A stretch of DNA of 21,310 nt, from positions 1 to 21,310 of the forward strand of contig CANBDB010000012.1 in assembly GCA_947367285.1 (NCBI GenBank), written 5' to 3'. The position numbers were made by a program, and so were the translations under genes. Shown here piece after piece: positions 1-6,579 of the stretch. Source of the stretch: an uncultured Clostridia bacterium. Lineage in GTDB: Bacteria > Bacillota > Clostridia > Oscillospirales > CAG-272. Under the pieces are notes generated by a model. That model saw only the letters and a program-made list of their open reading frames with translations. It made no database searches and was not told the origin of the DNA. How positions within the stretch are numbered: the first letter of the stretch is position 1; each line of letters opens with the position of its first letter.

Positions 1-1
1 A

Positions 2-140
2 CGTCGTGGCTATGATAACGCAACAAAATACATAACGTTCTTTAACGAGCCGACCGAGACCAATATGTATACCGCGGGTGACTACAACTGTATTTCCGAC
101 CCGATAGTTTATTTCTCGTCGATGATGCGTTATATTGATA
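2..140 (+). pseudogene. Fragment of a glycoside-hydrolase-like protein, truncated at both ends
   Basis: An open frame runs in from the window edge and reads about 45 plausible residues, including ITFFNEPTETNMYTAGDY and then VYFSSMMRYIDKE. An Asn-Glu-Pro triplet after a beta-strand-like ITFF is typical of the acid/base segment of (beta/alpha)8-barrel glycoside hydrolases, so a carbohydrate-active enzyme is the best guess; the family is not certain. The frame formally continues to a TGA at 182-184, but from about 140 the coding signal switches to a different frame that encodes a membrane permease. The end given is therefore the approximate end of homology, not a stop codon. The 5' part lies outside the window and the 3' part is missing. 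Confidence 0.4.
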
Positions 141-575
141 AAGAATTTACTTTTAGGTGCGGGATTAGAAGCATTTGCTTATGATAATTTTGTTTTCCAA
201 GTATGTTATGAAGCGTTGCAGGATTTGGCTAAAATAGCAACCCCTCTGGCGCTTTTGATGTTAGGGGCACAATTTGAATTTACATCCACAAAAAAGTGGC
301 GCAAAGAGATTATTGCCGGAGTTTTGCTAAGAACCGTGATCGCCCCAATCATCGGAATTGGTTTTGCAGTTTTGTTTTTTGATTTTGAACCCAAAGAATA
401 TGCGTCAATGGTCGGTTTGTTTTGCACACCTGTTGCGGTTTCCATAGTGCCTATGGCACAGGAGATGGGAAGCGATGCAGAATTCAGTGGACAGTTAGTT
501 GTTTTTACGACTATATTTAGTACGATATCAATTTTCGTTTTTTCTGTTTTGCTGAAAGCTGTAGGGGTGCTGTAA
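135..575 (+). pseudogene. AEC (auxin efflux carrier) family transporter, C-terminal half only
   Basis: The 146 residues match the C-terminal half of AEC permeases, inner-membrane carriers of organic or amino acids that are usually about 300 residues long. An IKN-LLLG segment (residues 2-8) corresponds to the usual lys-Asn-Pro repeat-boundary motif with the Pro missing. It is followed by ATPLALLMLGAQFEF (about 35-49) and three more hydrophobic segments at about 59-83, 89-109 and 118-146. The in-frame stop at 123-125 and the TTG at 135 with no ribosome binding site show that the N-terminal half is absent. Third positions are more AT-rich than in the downstream operon. It is either a broken gene or the product of a false join; translation in its present form is unlikely. 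Confidence 0.6.
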
Positions 576-623
576 AACGTAATAATTTCATACATAGTAA
601 TCAATACATGGAGGTATATACAC

Positions 624-1337
624 ATGGAAAAGAGAGAACAACTTTACGAGGGAAAAGCCAAAAAGGTCTTTGCGACGGACGCTCCCGAAATGCTCATCGT
701 ATCCTACAAGGACGATGCCACAGCTTTCAACGGACTCAAAAAGGGAACGATCGTCGGTAAAGGTGTGATCAACAACAAAATGAGCAATCTTTTGATGCAA
801 AGGCTGGAAAAGGCGGGGATTCCCACCCATTATGTGGAGGAGCTCAGCGAGAGGGAAACTCTTGTCAAGAAGGTATCCATTGTACCGCTTGAAGTTATTG
901 TGAGAAATATTGCCGCAGGTTCGTTTTCCAAGAGATACGGCGTGGAGGAAGGAGTTGTTTTCGATTCTCCAACCATTGAGTTCTCATATAAAAACGATGA
1001 GCTTGGTGATCCGCTCCTTGACGAGTATCACGCGCTGGCGTTGCATCTTTCCACCCCCGAGGAAATTGAAACCATCAAGAAGTATTCCTTTACAGTAAAC
1101 GAGCAGTTAAAGGCGTTTTGGCGTGAGTGCGGCGTAACGCTTGTTGATTTCAAGTTGGAGTTCGGCAGACTGTCCGACGGGGCTGTTGTTCTTGCCGATG
1201 AGATCAGTCCCGATACCTGTCGCCTTTGTGACAGCAAGACGGGTGAGAAGCTTGACAAGGATCGTTTTCGCCGTGACCTCGGCGGTGTAGAAGATGCTTA
1301 TGCCGAGGTAATGATGCGATTGACTGCTCACATTTGA
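624..1337 (+). CDS. purC: Phosphoribosylaminoimidazole-succinocarboxamide (SAICAR) synthase
   Basis: This cytosolic enzyme joins CAIR to L-aspartate using ATP, giving SAICAR in de novo purine synthesis. Its 237 residues are a normal length for the bacterial single-domain form. Visible family motifs are YEGKAKKVF (8-16), PLEVIVRNIAAGS (88-100), LVDFKLEFG (173-181) and ADEISPDTCR (191-200). In the last block the residue after RL is Cys202, where I recall Trp being usual; this may be a harmless lineage change. The ATG is set by GGAGG at 610-614, nine bases upstream. It is the first gene of the biosynthetic run, only 48 bases after the broken permease, and I see no purine riboswitch or clear promoter in that gap. 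PurA follows after 27 bases, and PurB further down acts on the PurC product. Confidence 0.95.
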   Translation: MEKREQLYEGKAKKVFATDAPEMLIVSYKDDATAFNGLKKGTIVGKGVINNKMSNLLMQRLEKAGIPTHYVEELSERETLVKKVSIVPLEVIVRNIAAGSFSKRYGVEEGVVFDSPTIEFSYKNDELGDPLLDEYHALALHLSTPEEIETIKKYSFTVNEQLKAFWRECGVTLVDFKLEFGRLSDGAVVLADEISPDTCRLCDSKTGEKLDKDRFRRDLGGVEDAYAEVMMRLTAHI

Positions 1338-1364
1338 ATTTGTTTTTGAGGAAGGTAATTTGTT

Positions 1365-2639
1365 ATGTCAAATTGTGCAATCGTTGGAATCAACTGGGGA
1401 GATGAAGGAAAGGGAAGAATGGTCGATTTTCTCACAGAGGACTACGATGTGGTCGTCAGATATCAAGGCGGCGGCAACGCAGGCCACACCGTCATCAATG
1501 AATACGGAAAATTCGCGCTTCATCTGCTTCCCTCGGGAATATTCAGAGAAGGCGTAGTCAATATACTCGGCAACGGCGTGGCACTTGATCCCGAAAATTT
1601 GTGGATTGAGATGCAGGATGTAATGGGAAAGGGCGTTGCTCTCACCCCCGATAATCTCAAAATCAGTGAACGAGCTTCACTTTTGCTTCCTTGGCACCGC
1701 GATCTTGATGCTTTGGAGGAGGCGAGACTTGCCGATAAAAAATACGGCTCCACCAAACAAGGTATCGCGCCGTTCTATTCGGATAAATATCAGAAAAAGA
1801 CCGTTCTTGCGGGAGAATTATTCTATCCCCAAGAATTAAAAGCGCATCTTGCCGATCTGCTTGAATGGAAGAACCTGACCTTGACAAAGGTTTACGGGGC
1901 AGAGCCCTATACGATGGAAAAGCTTGAAGCGTGGCTCTCTGATGCTTGCGAAAAGATTAAGCCATATGTGTGCGACACAGGCTTGTTTTTGAAGGAAGCG
2001 CAAAAAGAGGGCAAGAAGATCCTTTTTGAGGCACAGCTCGGCTCTTTGCGCGATCTTGATTACGGTATTTATCCGTATACCACCTCCTCTAACACAACAG
2101 CGGCATACGCACCGATCGGTTCCGGACTTCCGTCCGCCAAGGTGGATGAAGTGGTTGGTGTGGTCAAGGCATATTCCACCTGCGTGGGAGAGGGACCGTT
2201 TGTTTGTGAGATGTTTGGTGACGAAGCAGATGAGCTTCGCAAAGCAGGATTTGAGTATGGAGCAAAAACGGGCAGACCTCGCCGTGTAGGCCCGATTGAT
2301 ATCGTGGCAACCCGTTACGGTGTTGAGGTTCAAGCGGCAACGGCAATAGCGCTCACCAAGCTCGACGTGCTTTCGTATATGGATAAGATCCCCGTTTGTA
2401 CCAGATACATTGTGGACGGAAAGGAAACAGATCGTTTTCCGTTCCCGTCGGCACTGAAAAATGCAAAACCCGTTATAGAACATTTTGACGGCTGGAAATG
2501 TGACATCAGCGGAGCGCGCAAATGGGAGGATCTTCCCAAAGCGGCACAGGATTACGTGATGTTCATTGAAAAAGAGATTGGATGTACGATCAAATACGTT
2601 TCGGTCGGTCCCGAGCGCGACAGCATTGTGATTAGATAA
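1365..2639 (+). CDS. purA: Adenylosuccinate synthetase
   Basis: The enzyme makes adenylosuccinate from IMP, aspartate and GTP, the first committed step to AMP. The 424-residue length is typical. The P-loop-like WGDEGKGRMVDF (11-22) carries the catalytic Asp13, and QGGGNAGHTV (34-43) carries His41. SSNTTA and GRPRRVGPIDIVATRYG match the IMP- and GTP-binding regions. The loop that reads GTTxRGIGP in many bacteria is KYGSTKQGIAPFY here (127-139), a form I associate with clostridial PurA. GAGGAAGG at 1348-1355 serves as ribosome binding site. It lies 27 bases behind purC and 12 bases ahead of nfnA. PurB, which cleaves its product, is three genes downstream. Confidence 0.95.
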   Translation: MSNCAIVGINWGDEGKGRMVDFLTEDYDVVVRYQGGGNAGHTVINEYGKFALHLLPSGIFREGVVNILGNGVALDPENLWIEMQDVMGKGVALTPDNLKISERASLLLPWHRDLDALEEARLADKKYGSTKQGIAPFYSDKYQKKTVLAGELFYPQELKAHLADLLEWKNLTLTKVYGAEPYTMEKLEAWLSDACEKIKPYVCDTGLFLKEAQKEGKKILFEAQLGSLRDLDYGIYPYTTSSNTTAAYAPIGSGLPSAKVDEVVGVVKAYSTCVGEGPFVCEMFGDEADELRKAGFEYGAKTGRPRRVGPIDIVATRYGVEVQAATAIALTKLDVLSYMDKIPVCTRYIVDGKETDRFPFPSALKNAKPVIEHFDGWKCDISGARKWEDLPKAAQDYVMFIEKEIGCTIKYVSVGPERDSIVIR

Positions 2640-2641
2640 GT

Positions 2642-2646
2642 GGAGG
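2642..2646 (+). promoter_or_regulatory. Ribosome binding site that fixes the nfnA start
   Basis: GGAGG lies five bases before the ATG at 2652. A longer frame opens with GTG at 2640, directly after the purA stop, but it would place the GGAGG inside its own coding region, so the ATG is preferred. Confidence 0.75.
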
Positions 2647-2651
2647 CGCGA

Positions 2652-3506
2652 ATGGCATATAAAATACTCAATAAGAAGGATTTGAATACACAGGTTTTTC
2701 TGATGGAGATCGATGCTCCTGCAGTAGCGAGAAAGGCTGAGCCGGGACAGTTTATCATATTGCGCATTGATGAGTACGGTGAGCGTGTACCGTTTACAAT
2801 TGCAGATTTTGACAGAGAAAAGGGAACGGTCACAATTATTGTTCAAGCAGTTGGTAAAACCACGAGAGATATGCAAAAGCTCCGCACGGGGGACAGTATC
2901 CTCGATTTTGCGGGCCCCTTGGGAATGCCTACACCCTTAGAGGGAAAGAAAAAGGTCGCCGTGATTGGCGGTGGACTGGGAACAGCGATCGCTTATCCGC
3001 AGGCGAAAAAGCTGAAAGCACTTGGTGCGTCTGTTACAGTGATCACGGGCTTTCGCAGTGAGGATTTTATCATTCTCAAGGATGAGATGCAGGCTGTGGC
3101 GGATAAGCTGATCATTACGACCGACGACGGCTCCAACGGAACAAAAGGATTTGTAACGGATCACTTGAAGGAAGAACTTGAGGCAGGAGAACGATTTGAT
3201 GAAGTCATTGCAATCGGACCTCTTGCGATGATGAGAGCGGTTTGTCGATTGACCAAGGAATATGGTGTTTCCACCACCGTTTCAATGAATCCCGTTATGA
3301 TCGACGGCACGGGAATGTGCGGCGGCTGCCGTGTCATCGTTGGCGAAGAAGTGAAGTTCGCCTGCGTTGACGGTCCCGACTTCGATGGTCATCTCATAGA
3401 TTGGGATGCCGCTATGAAGCGTGGACAGATGTTCAAGGAACAGGAAAAGCGTTCCTGTACCGATGGACGTTGCAGAATATACGGAAAGGAGCAGCGTAAT
3501 GGCTAA
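2652..3506 (+). CDS. nfnA: NADH-dependent ferredoxin:NADP+ oxidoreductase, small subunit (NfnA/SudB type)
   Basis: This flavoprotein of 284 residues (from the ATG at 2652) belongs to the ferredoxin-NADP reductase superfamily, close to the PyrK electron-transfer subunit of dihydroorotate dehydrogenase. The FAD segment is RVPFTIADFD (45-54), the pyridine-nucleotide fold is VAVIGGGLGTAIAYP (102-116), and DGTGMCGGC with a later FAC gives Cys223, Cys226 and Cys238. In characterised Nfn the [2Fe-2S] cluster uses three Cys and one Asp as I recall; Asp218 is a candidate. NfnAB couples NADH and reduced ferredoxin to NADP+ reduction by flavin-based electron bifurcation. The partner gene begins before this one ends (8-base overlap), supporting a complex. 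A stand-alone PyrK is the alternative, but no pyrD is adjacent and the NfnB partner is. Confidence 0.88.
   Translation: MAYKILNKKDLNTQVFLMEIDAPAVARKAEPGQFIILRIDEYGERVPFTIADFDREKGTVTIIVQAVGKTTRDMQKLRTGDSILDFAGPLGMPTPLEGKKKVAVIGGGLGTAIAYPQAKKLKALGASVTVITGFRSEDFIILKDEMQAVADKLIITTDDGSNGTKGFVTDHLKEELEAGERFDEVIAIGPLAMMRAVCRLTKEYGVSTTVSMNPVMIDGTGMCGGCRVIVGEEVKFACVDGPDFDGHLIDWDAAMKRGQMFKEQEKRSCTDGRCRIYGKEQRNG
3485..3491 (+). promoter_or_regulatory. Ribosome binding site that fixes the nfnB start
   Basis: AAAGGAG lies seven bases before the ATG at 3499, inside the end of nfnA. The reading frame is open further upstream (to about 3421) but overlaps nfnA there and lacks the family N-terminus. Confidence 0.75.
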
Positions 3507-4896
3507 TATGTCACTGAAAAAGAATCCGATGCCGGAGCAGGCCCCCGGTGTTAGAAATAAGAATTTTTTCGAGGTAACGACGGGCTATACCGCAGAAATG
3601 GCGATCGACGAAGCACAGCGTTGCTTGAATTGCAAAAACAAGCCGTGTATGACGGGATGCCCTGTAGCCGTTAAGATCCCCGAGTTTATTTCTCTTGTTG
3701 CTAAGGGTGAATTTGAAGCGGCTTATGAGAAAATCACCGAGACCAACGCGCTGCCCGCCGTCTGCGGAAGAGTGTGTCCGCAGGAGAAACAGTGCGAATC
3801 CAAGTGTGTTCGAGGCATCAAGGGTGAGCCCGTTGCCATTGGAAGACTGGAACGCTTTGTTGCCGATTGGCATATGGCAAACGGGGAGGATATGCTTACA
3901 GAGCCGCAAAAGAATGGCAAAAAGGTTGCCGTTGTCGGCTCGGGTCCTTCCGGGCTTACTGCCGCGGGAGACCTTGCTAAGCTCGGTTATGACGTTACGG
4001 TTTACGAGGCTTTCCACACGGCGGGCGGTGTTCTGATGTACGGAATACCTGAATTCAGACTTCCTAAAACTATCGTGCAGACCGAGATTGATAAGCTGAA
4101 AAGCATCGGCGTTAAGATAGAAACAAATACTATCATAGGAAAAACAATTTTGATTGATGAGCTTTTGGAAAATATGGGCTTTGATGCGGTGTATATTGGT
4201 TCGGGAGCAGGACTTCCATCTTTCCTCGGAATCGAAGGTGAGAGCCTCAACGGCGTTTATTCTGCAAACGAGTTCCTCACCAGAATCAATTTGATGAAGG
4301 GCTATCGTTTCCCCGAATACGATACTCCGGTGTACGTTGGTAAGAATGTTGCTGTGTTCGGAGGCGGTAACGTGGCGATGGATGCGGCGAGAAGCGCAAA
4401 AAGGCTCGGCGCAGAAAACGTATATATTATTTACCGCCGAGGCAAAGAGGAGCTTCCTGCAAGAGCGGAGGAGGTCTTTCATGCGGAGGAAGAAGGTGTA
4501 GAGTTCCTGCTTCTTCAAAATCCGACGAAATTTATCGGAGATGAAAATGGATGGCTTACGGGTGTCGAGGTCATCAGCATGGAGCTTGGCGAGCCGGATG
4601 CAAGCGGCAGAAAACGTCCCGTTACCATCGAAGGCTCCGAACATATCATAGAGATTGATACTGCGGTGGTTTCCATTGGGCAAACGCCTAACCCACTGAT
4701 CAAGAAAACGACCAAGGGCCTTGAAACGAACAAGCGCGGCTGTATCGTTGCCGATGAAAATGGCGCAACATCAAAGGCGTTTGTATATGCGGGTGGTGAC
4801 GTTGTGACAGGTGCCGCAACGGTCATTCTTGCTATGGGCGCAGGAAAAACAGCGGCTATGGCGATCCACAAAGAACTCACGACAAAAGGAGAATGA
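3499..4896 (+). CDS. nfnB: NADH-dependent ferredoxin:NADP+ oxidoreductase, large subunit (NfnB/SudA; GltD-like)
   Basis: From the ATG at 3499 the product has 465 residues, the usual size for NfnB and for glutamate synthase small subunits. Eight N-terminal cysteines (42, 45, 50, 54 and 89, 93, 99, 103) fall in CLNCKNKPCMTGCPV and CGRVCPQEKQCESKC, the two [4Fe-4S] sites of this family. An FAD Rossmann motif follows (VAVVGSGPSGLTAAGDLA, 143-160), then an NADPH motif (VAVFGGGNVAMDAA), and a C-terminal GGD segment with VTGAATVILAMGAGK. Such genes are often annotated as glutamate synthase beta subunit (gltD/gltA). The directly coupled NfnA partner and the lack of a large GltB argue for the transhydrogenase NfnAB instead. 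It overlaps the upstream gene by 8 bases and ends two bases before the purB ATG. Confidence 0.88.
   Translation: MANMSLKKNPMPEQAPGVRNKNFFEVTTGYTAEMAIDEAQRCLNCKNKPCMTGCPVAVKIPEFISLVAKGEFEAAYEKITETNALPAVCGRVCPQEKQCESKCVRGIKGEPVAIGRLERFVADWHMANGEDMLTEPQKNGKKVAVVGSGPSGLTAAGDLAKLGYDVTVYEAFHTAGGVLMYGIPEFRLPKTIVQTEIDKLKSIGVKIETNTIIGKTILIDELLENMGFDAVYIGSGAGLPSFLGIEGESLNGVYSANEFLTRINLMKGYRFPEYDTPVYVGKNVAVFGGGNVAMDAARSAKRLGAENVYIIYRRGKEELPARAEEVFHAEEEGVEFLLLQNPTKFIGDENGWLTGVEVISMELGEPDASGRKRPVTIEGSEHIIEIDTAVVSIGQTPNPLIKKTTKGLETNKRGCIVADENGATSKAFVYAGGDVVTGAATVILAMGAGKTAAMAIHKELTTKGE
4885..4891 (+). promoter_or_regulatory. Ribosome binding site that fixes the purB start
   Basis: AAAGGAG sits seven bases before the ATG at 4899. 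A further in-frame ATG at 4893 is only one base from this site, too close for initiation, so 4899 is the better start. Confidence 0.7.
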
Positions 4897-4898
4897 AT

Positions 4899-6314
4899 AT
4901 GACAAGCAAATACGAATCCCCCTTATCCTCGCGTTACGCATCTGAATATATGCTGAGCCTGTTTTCAAGTGACACCCGCTATAGCACGTGGCGTCGCCTT
5001 TGGGTGTCCCTTGCAAAAGCTGAACACGCGCTTGGGCTTCCCGTGACCGAAGGACAGGTTGCGGAGCTTGAAGCACATACGACCGACATAGATTATGCGT
5101 GTGTTGCCGCACGTGAAAAAGAAGTTCGGCACGACGTAATGGCTCACGTCTATGCCTATGGGCAAGCTGCCCCTTCTGCCGCGGGTATCATACATCTTGG
5201 CGCGACAAGCTGCTTTGTTACCGATAACGCAGATCTCATAATTTACCGTGATGCTCTGCGCTATTTACGTGCAGAGCTGTTGGTGGTTTTAGAGAATCTT
5301 TCCAAATTCGCCGAAAAATATAAGGAGATGCCCACTCTCGGCTATACGCACTATCAGCCGGCACAGCTTGTAACGGTTGGTAAGCGCGCAACGCTTTGGA
5401 TGCAGGATTTTTTGTCAGACCTGAATGAAATAGATTTTGCTATCGAGAATATCAAGCTACTCGGCTGTCGCGGAACGACGGGTACTGAGGCAAGCTTTGT
5501 GGAGCTCTTTGAGGGGGATACCGCAAAGATCGACGAAATGAACCGAATGATCTGTAAAGATTTCGGATTTGACGAGTGCTTTGATGTAGCAGGGCAGACC
5601 TATCCTCGAAAGGTTGATTCAAGGATTCTGAACGCGCTTTCCTCTATCGCGCAGAGTGCGTACAGAATGGCGAATGACATTCGTTTGCTCCAGCATGACA
5701 GACAGGTAGAAGAACCCTTTGAAAAGAATCAGATCGGTTCCTCTGCTATGGCATACAAGCGCAACCCAATGCGAAGTGAGCGTATTTGCTCGCTGGCCCG
5801 CTATTTAATGACGGATGCGATGAACGCACCGATGACGGCTTCAACGCAGTGGCTTGAAAGAACACTTGATGATTCCGCTAACCGCCGCATTTCCATGCCC
5901 GAGGGTTTCCTGTGCGCAGACGCGGTGATTCGCCTTTGCCAGAATGTAACCGATGGACTTCACGTGAACGAAAAGATCGTTGAAAAAACGGTCAAGGAAT
6001 ACCTGCCCTTTATCGCAACCGAGAATTTGATGATGGAGGCGGTCAAGCGCGGCGGTGACCGTCAAGAGATCCACGAGATTATTCGAAAGTGCTCGATGGA
6101 AGCAACCGCCAAAATGAAGAACGGTGAGGAATGTGACCTGACGGCAAGACTTGCCGCCGAGCCTACCTTTGGTATGAGTGAGGCTGAGATCAACGCGCTT
6201 CTGGAACCGAGTAAGTATATTGGCAGGTGTCCCGAGCAGGTGGAAGCTTTCCTTGCTAAGGTCAAGCCCTTGTTAGAAGGCGTTGACGGTTCAAGCGCAG
6301 AAATCAATCTTTGA
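4899..6314 (+). CDS. purB: Adenylosuccinate lyase
   Basis: This homotetrameric lyase of the fumarase/aspartase superfamily releases fumarate twice in purine synthesis: from SAICAR (PurC product, giving AICAR) and from adenylosuccinate (PurA product, giving AMP). The 471-residue protein shows all three conserved blocks: HLGATSCFVTDNADL (about 99-113), GYTHYQPAQ (about 148-156, with the catalytic His) and the signature loop SSAMAYKRNPMRSERIC (about 281-297) with the catalytic Ser. The start is chosen from the ribosome binding site at 4885-4891. Substrate-supplying purC and purA lie upstream in the same run. guaA follows seven bases after the stop. Confidence 0.95.
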   Translation: MTSKYESPLSSRYASEYMLSLFSSDTRYSTWRRLWVSLAKAEHALGLPVTEGQVAELEAHTTDIDYACVAAREKEVRHDVMAHVYAYGQAAPSAAGIIHLGATSCFVTDNADLIIYRDALRYLRAELLVVLENLSKFAEKYKEMPTLGYTHYQPAQLVTVGKRATLWMQDFLSDLNEIDFAIENIKLLGCRGTTGTEASFVELFEGDTAKIDEMNRMICKDFGFDECFDVAGQTYPRKVDSRILNALSSIAQSAYRMANDIRLLQHDRQVEEPFEKNQIGSSAMAYKRNPMRSERICSLARYLMTDAMNAPMTASTQWLERTLDDSANRRISMPEGFLCADAVIRLCQNVTDGLHVNEKIVEKTVKEYLPFIATENLMMEAVKRGGDRQEIHEIIRKCSMEATAKMKNGEECDLTARLAAEPTFGMSEAEINALLEPSKYIGRCPEQVEAFLAKVKPLLEGVDGSSAEINL

Positions 6315-6321
6315 GGTGCGT

Positions 6322-6576
6322 ATGGAAAAGATACTTGTTTTGGACTTCGGTGGACAGTATAACCAACTGATCGCCCGCCGTGTGCGAGAGCATCACGTAT
6401 ATGCTGAAATCAAGCCTTATAATAAGATCACAGTGGGGGAAATCAAGGAAATCGGATACAAGGGAATCATCTTCACGGGCGGTCCCAACAGCGTGTATGA
6501 TGAGAAGTCTCCTCACTATGATCCTGTCATTTTGAATAGCGGAATACCGATCCTCGGTATCTGCTACGGAGATTAG
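6322..6576 (+). CDS. guaA: GMP synthase, N-terminal piece ending at an in-frame TAG
   Basis: The 84 codons from the ATG at 6322 (GAGG at 6313-6316 as ribosome binding site) encode the start of the class I glutamine amidotransferase domain: KILVLDFGGQYNQLIARR (3-20), FTGGPNSVYDE (51-61) and the nucleophile elbow ILGICYGD with the catalytic Cys81. The frame then meets TAG at 6574-6576 and resumes in the same frame directly afterwards. Family members normally read GICYG-x-Q-L here, so the TAG stands exactly at the conserved Gln codon. Read through, the total would be 510 residues, the normal GuaA length, so there is no frameshift or deletion. As an isolated peptide it lacks the His and Glu of the catalytic triad. 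It may be a disrupted gene, a sequencing error or a suppressed stop. Confidence 0.85.
   Translation: MEKILVLDFGGQYNQLIARRVREHHVYAEIKPYNKITVGEIKEIGYKGIIFTGGPNSVYDEKSPHYDPVILNSGIPILGICYGD
6568..6571 (+). promoter_or_regulatory. Possible internal ribosome binding site behind the guaA stop
   Basis: GGAG lies eight bases before the in-frame ATG at 6580, and the TAG at 6574-6576 sits between them. This layout would allow ribosomes that stop at the TAG to reinitiate four codons' length or less away. Part of it is simply the Tyr-Gly codons of the amidotransferase motif, so a fortuitous match is possible. Confidence 0.4.
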
Positions 6577-6579
6577 CTC

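Noticed and set aside
576..623. Promoter or purine riboswitch upstream of purC
   Set aside because: The 48-base gap is too short for a purine aptamer. Candidate -35/-10 boxes around 549-577 (TTGCTG, TGTAAA) match too poorly to call.
1836..2876. Long open frame on the - strand opposite purA and nfnA (346 codons)
   Set aside because: It lies fully antisense to well-supported genes, has no family match or ribosome binding site, and its Cys/Arg/His-rich composition is typical of a shadow frame.
3511..4683. Long open frame on the - strand opposite nfnB (390 codons)
   Set aside because: It is antisense to a complete conserved gene and its sequence lacks domain motifs; it results from codon bias on the coding strand.
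3499..4896. Calling nfnB a glutamate synthase small subunit
   Set aside because: No large glutamate synthase subunit is adjacent and an NfnA-type partner overlaps the gene, so the transhydrogenase reading fits better.
6283..6321. Upstream ATG at 6283 as the guaA start
   Set aside because: It lies inside purB, adds 13 residues absent from the family, and the ATG at 6322 has its own GAGG site.
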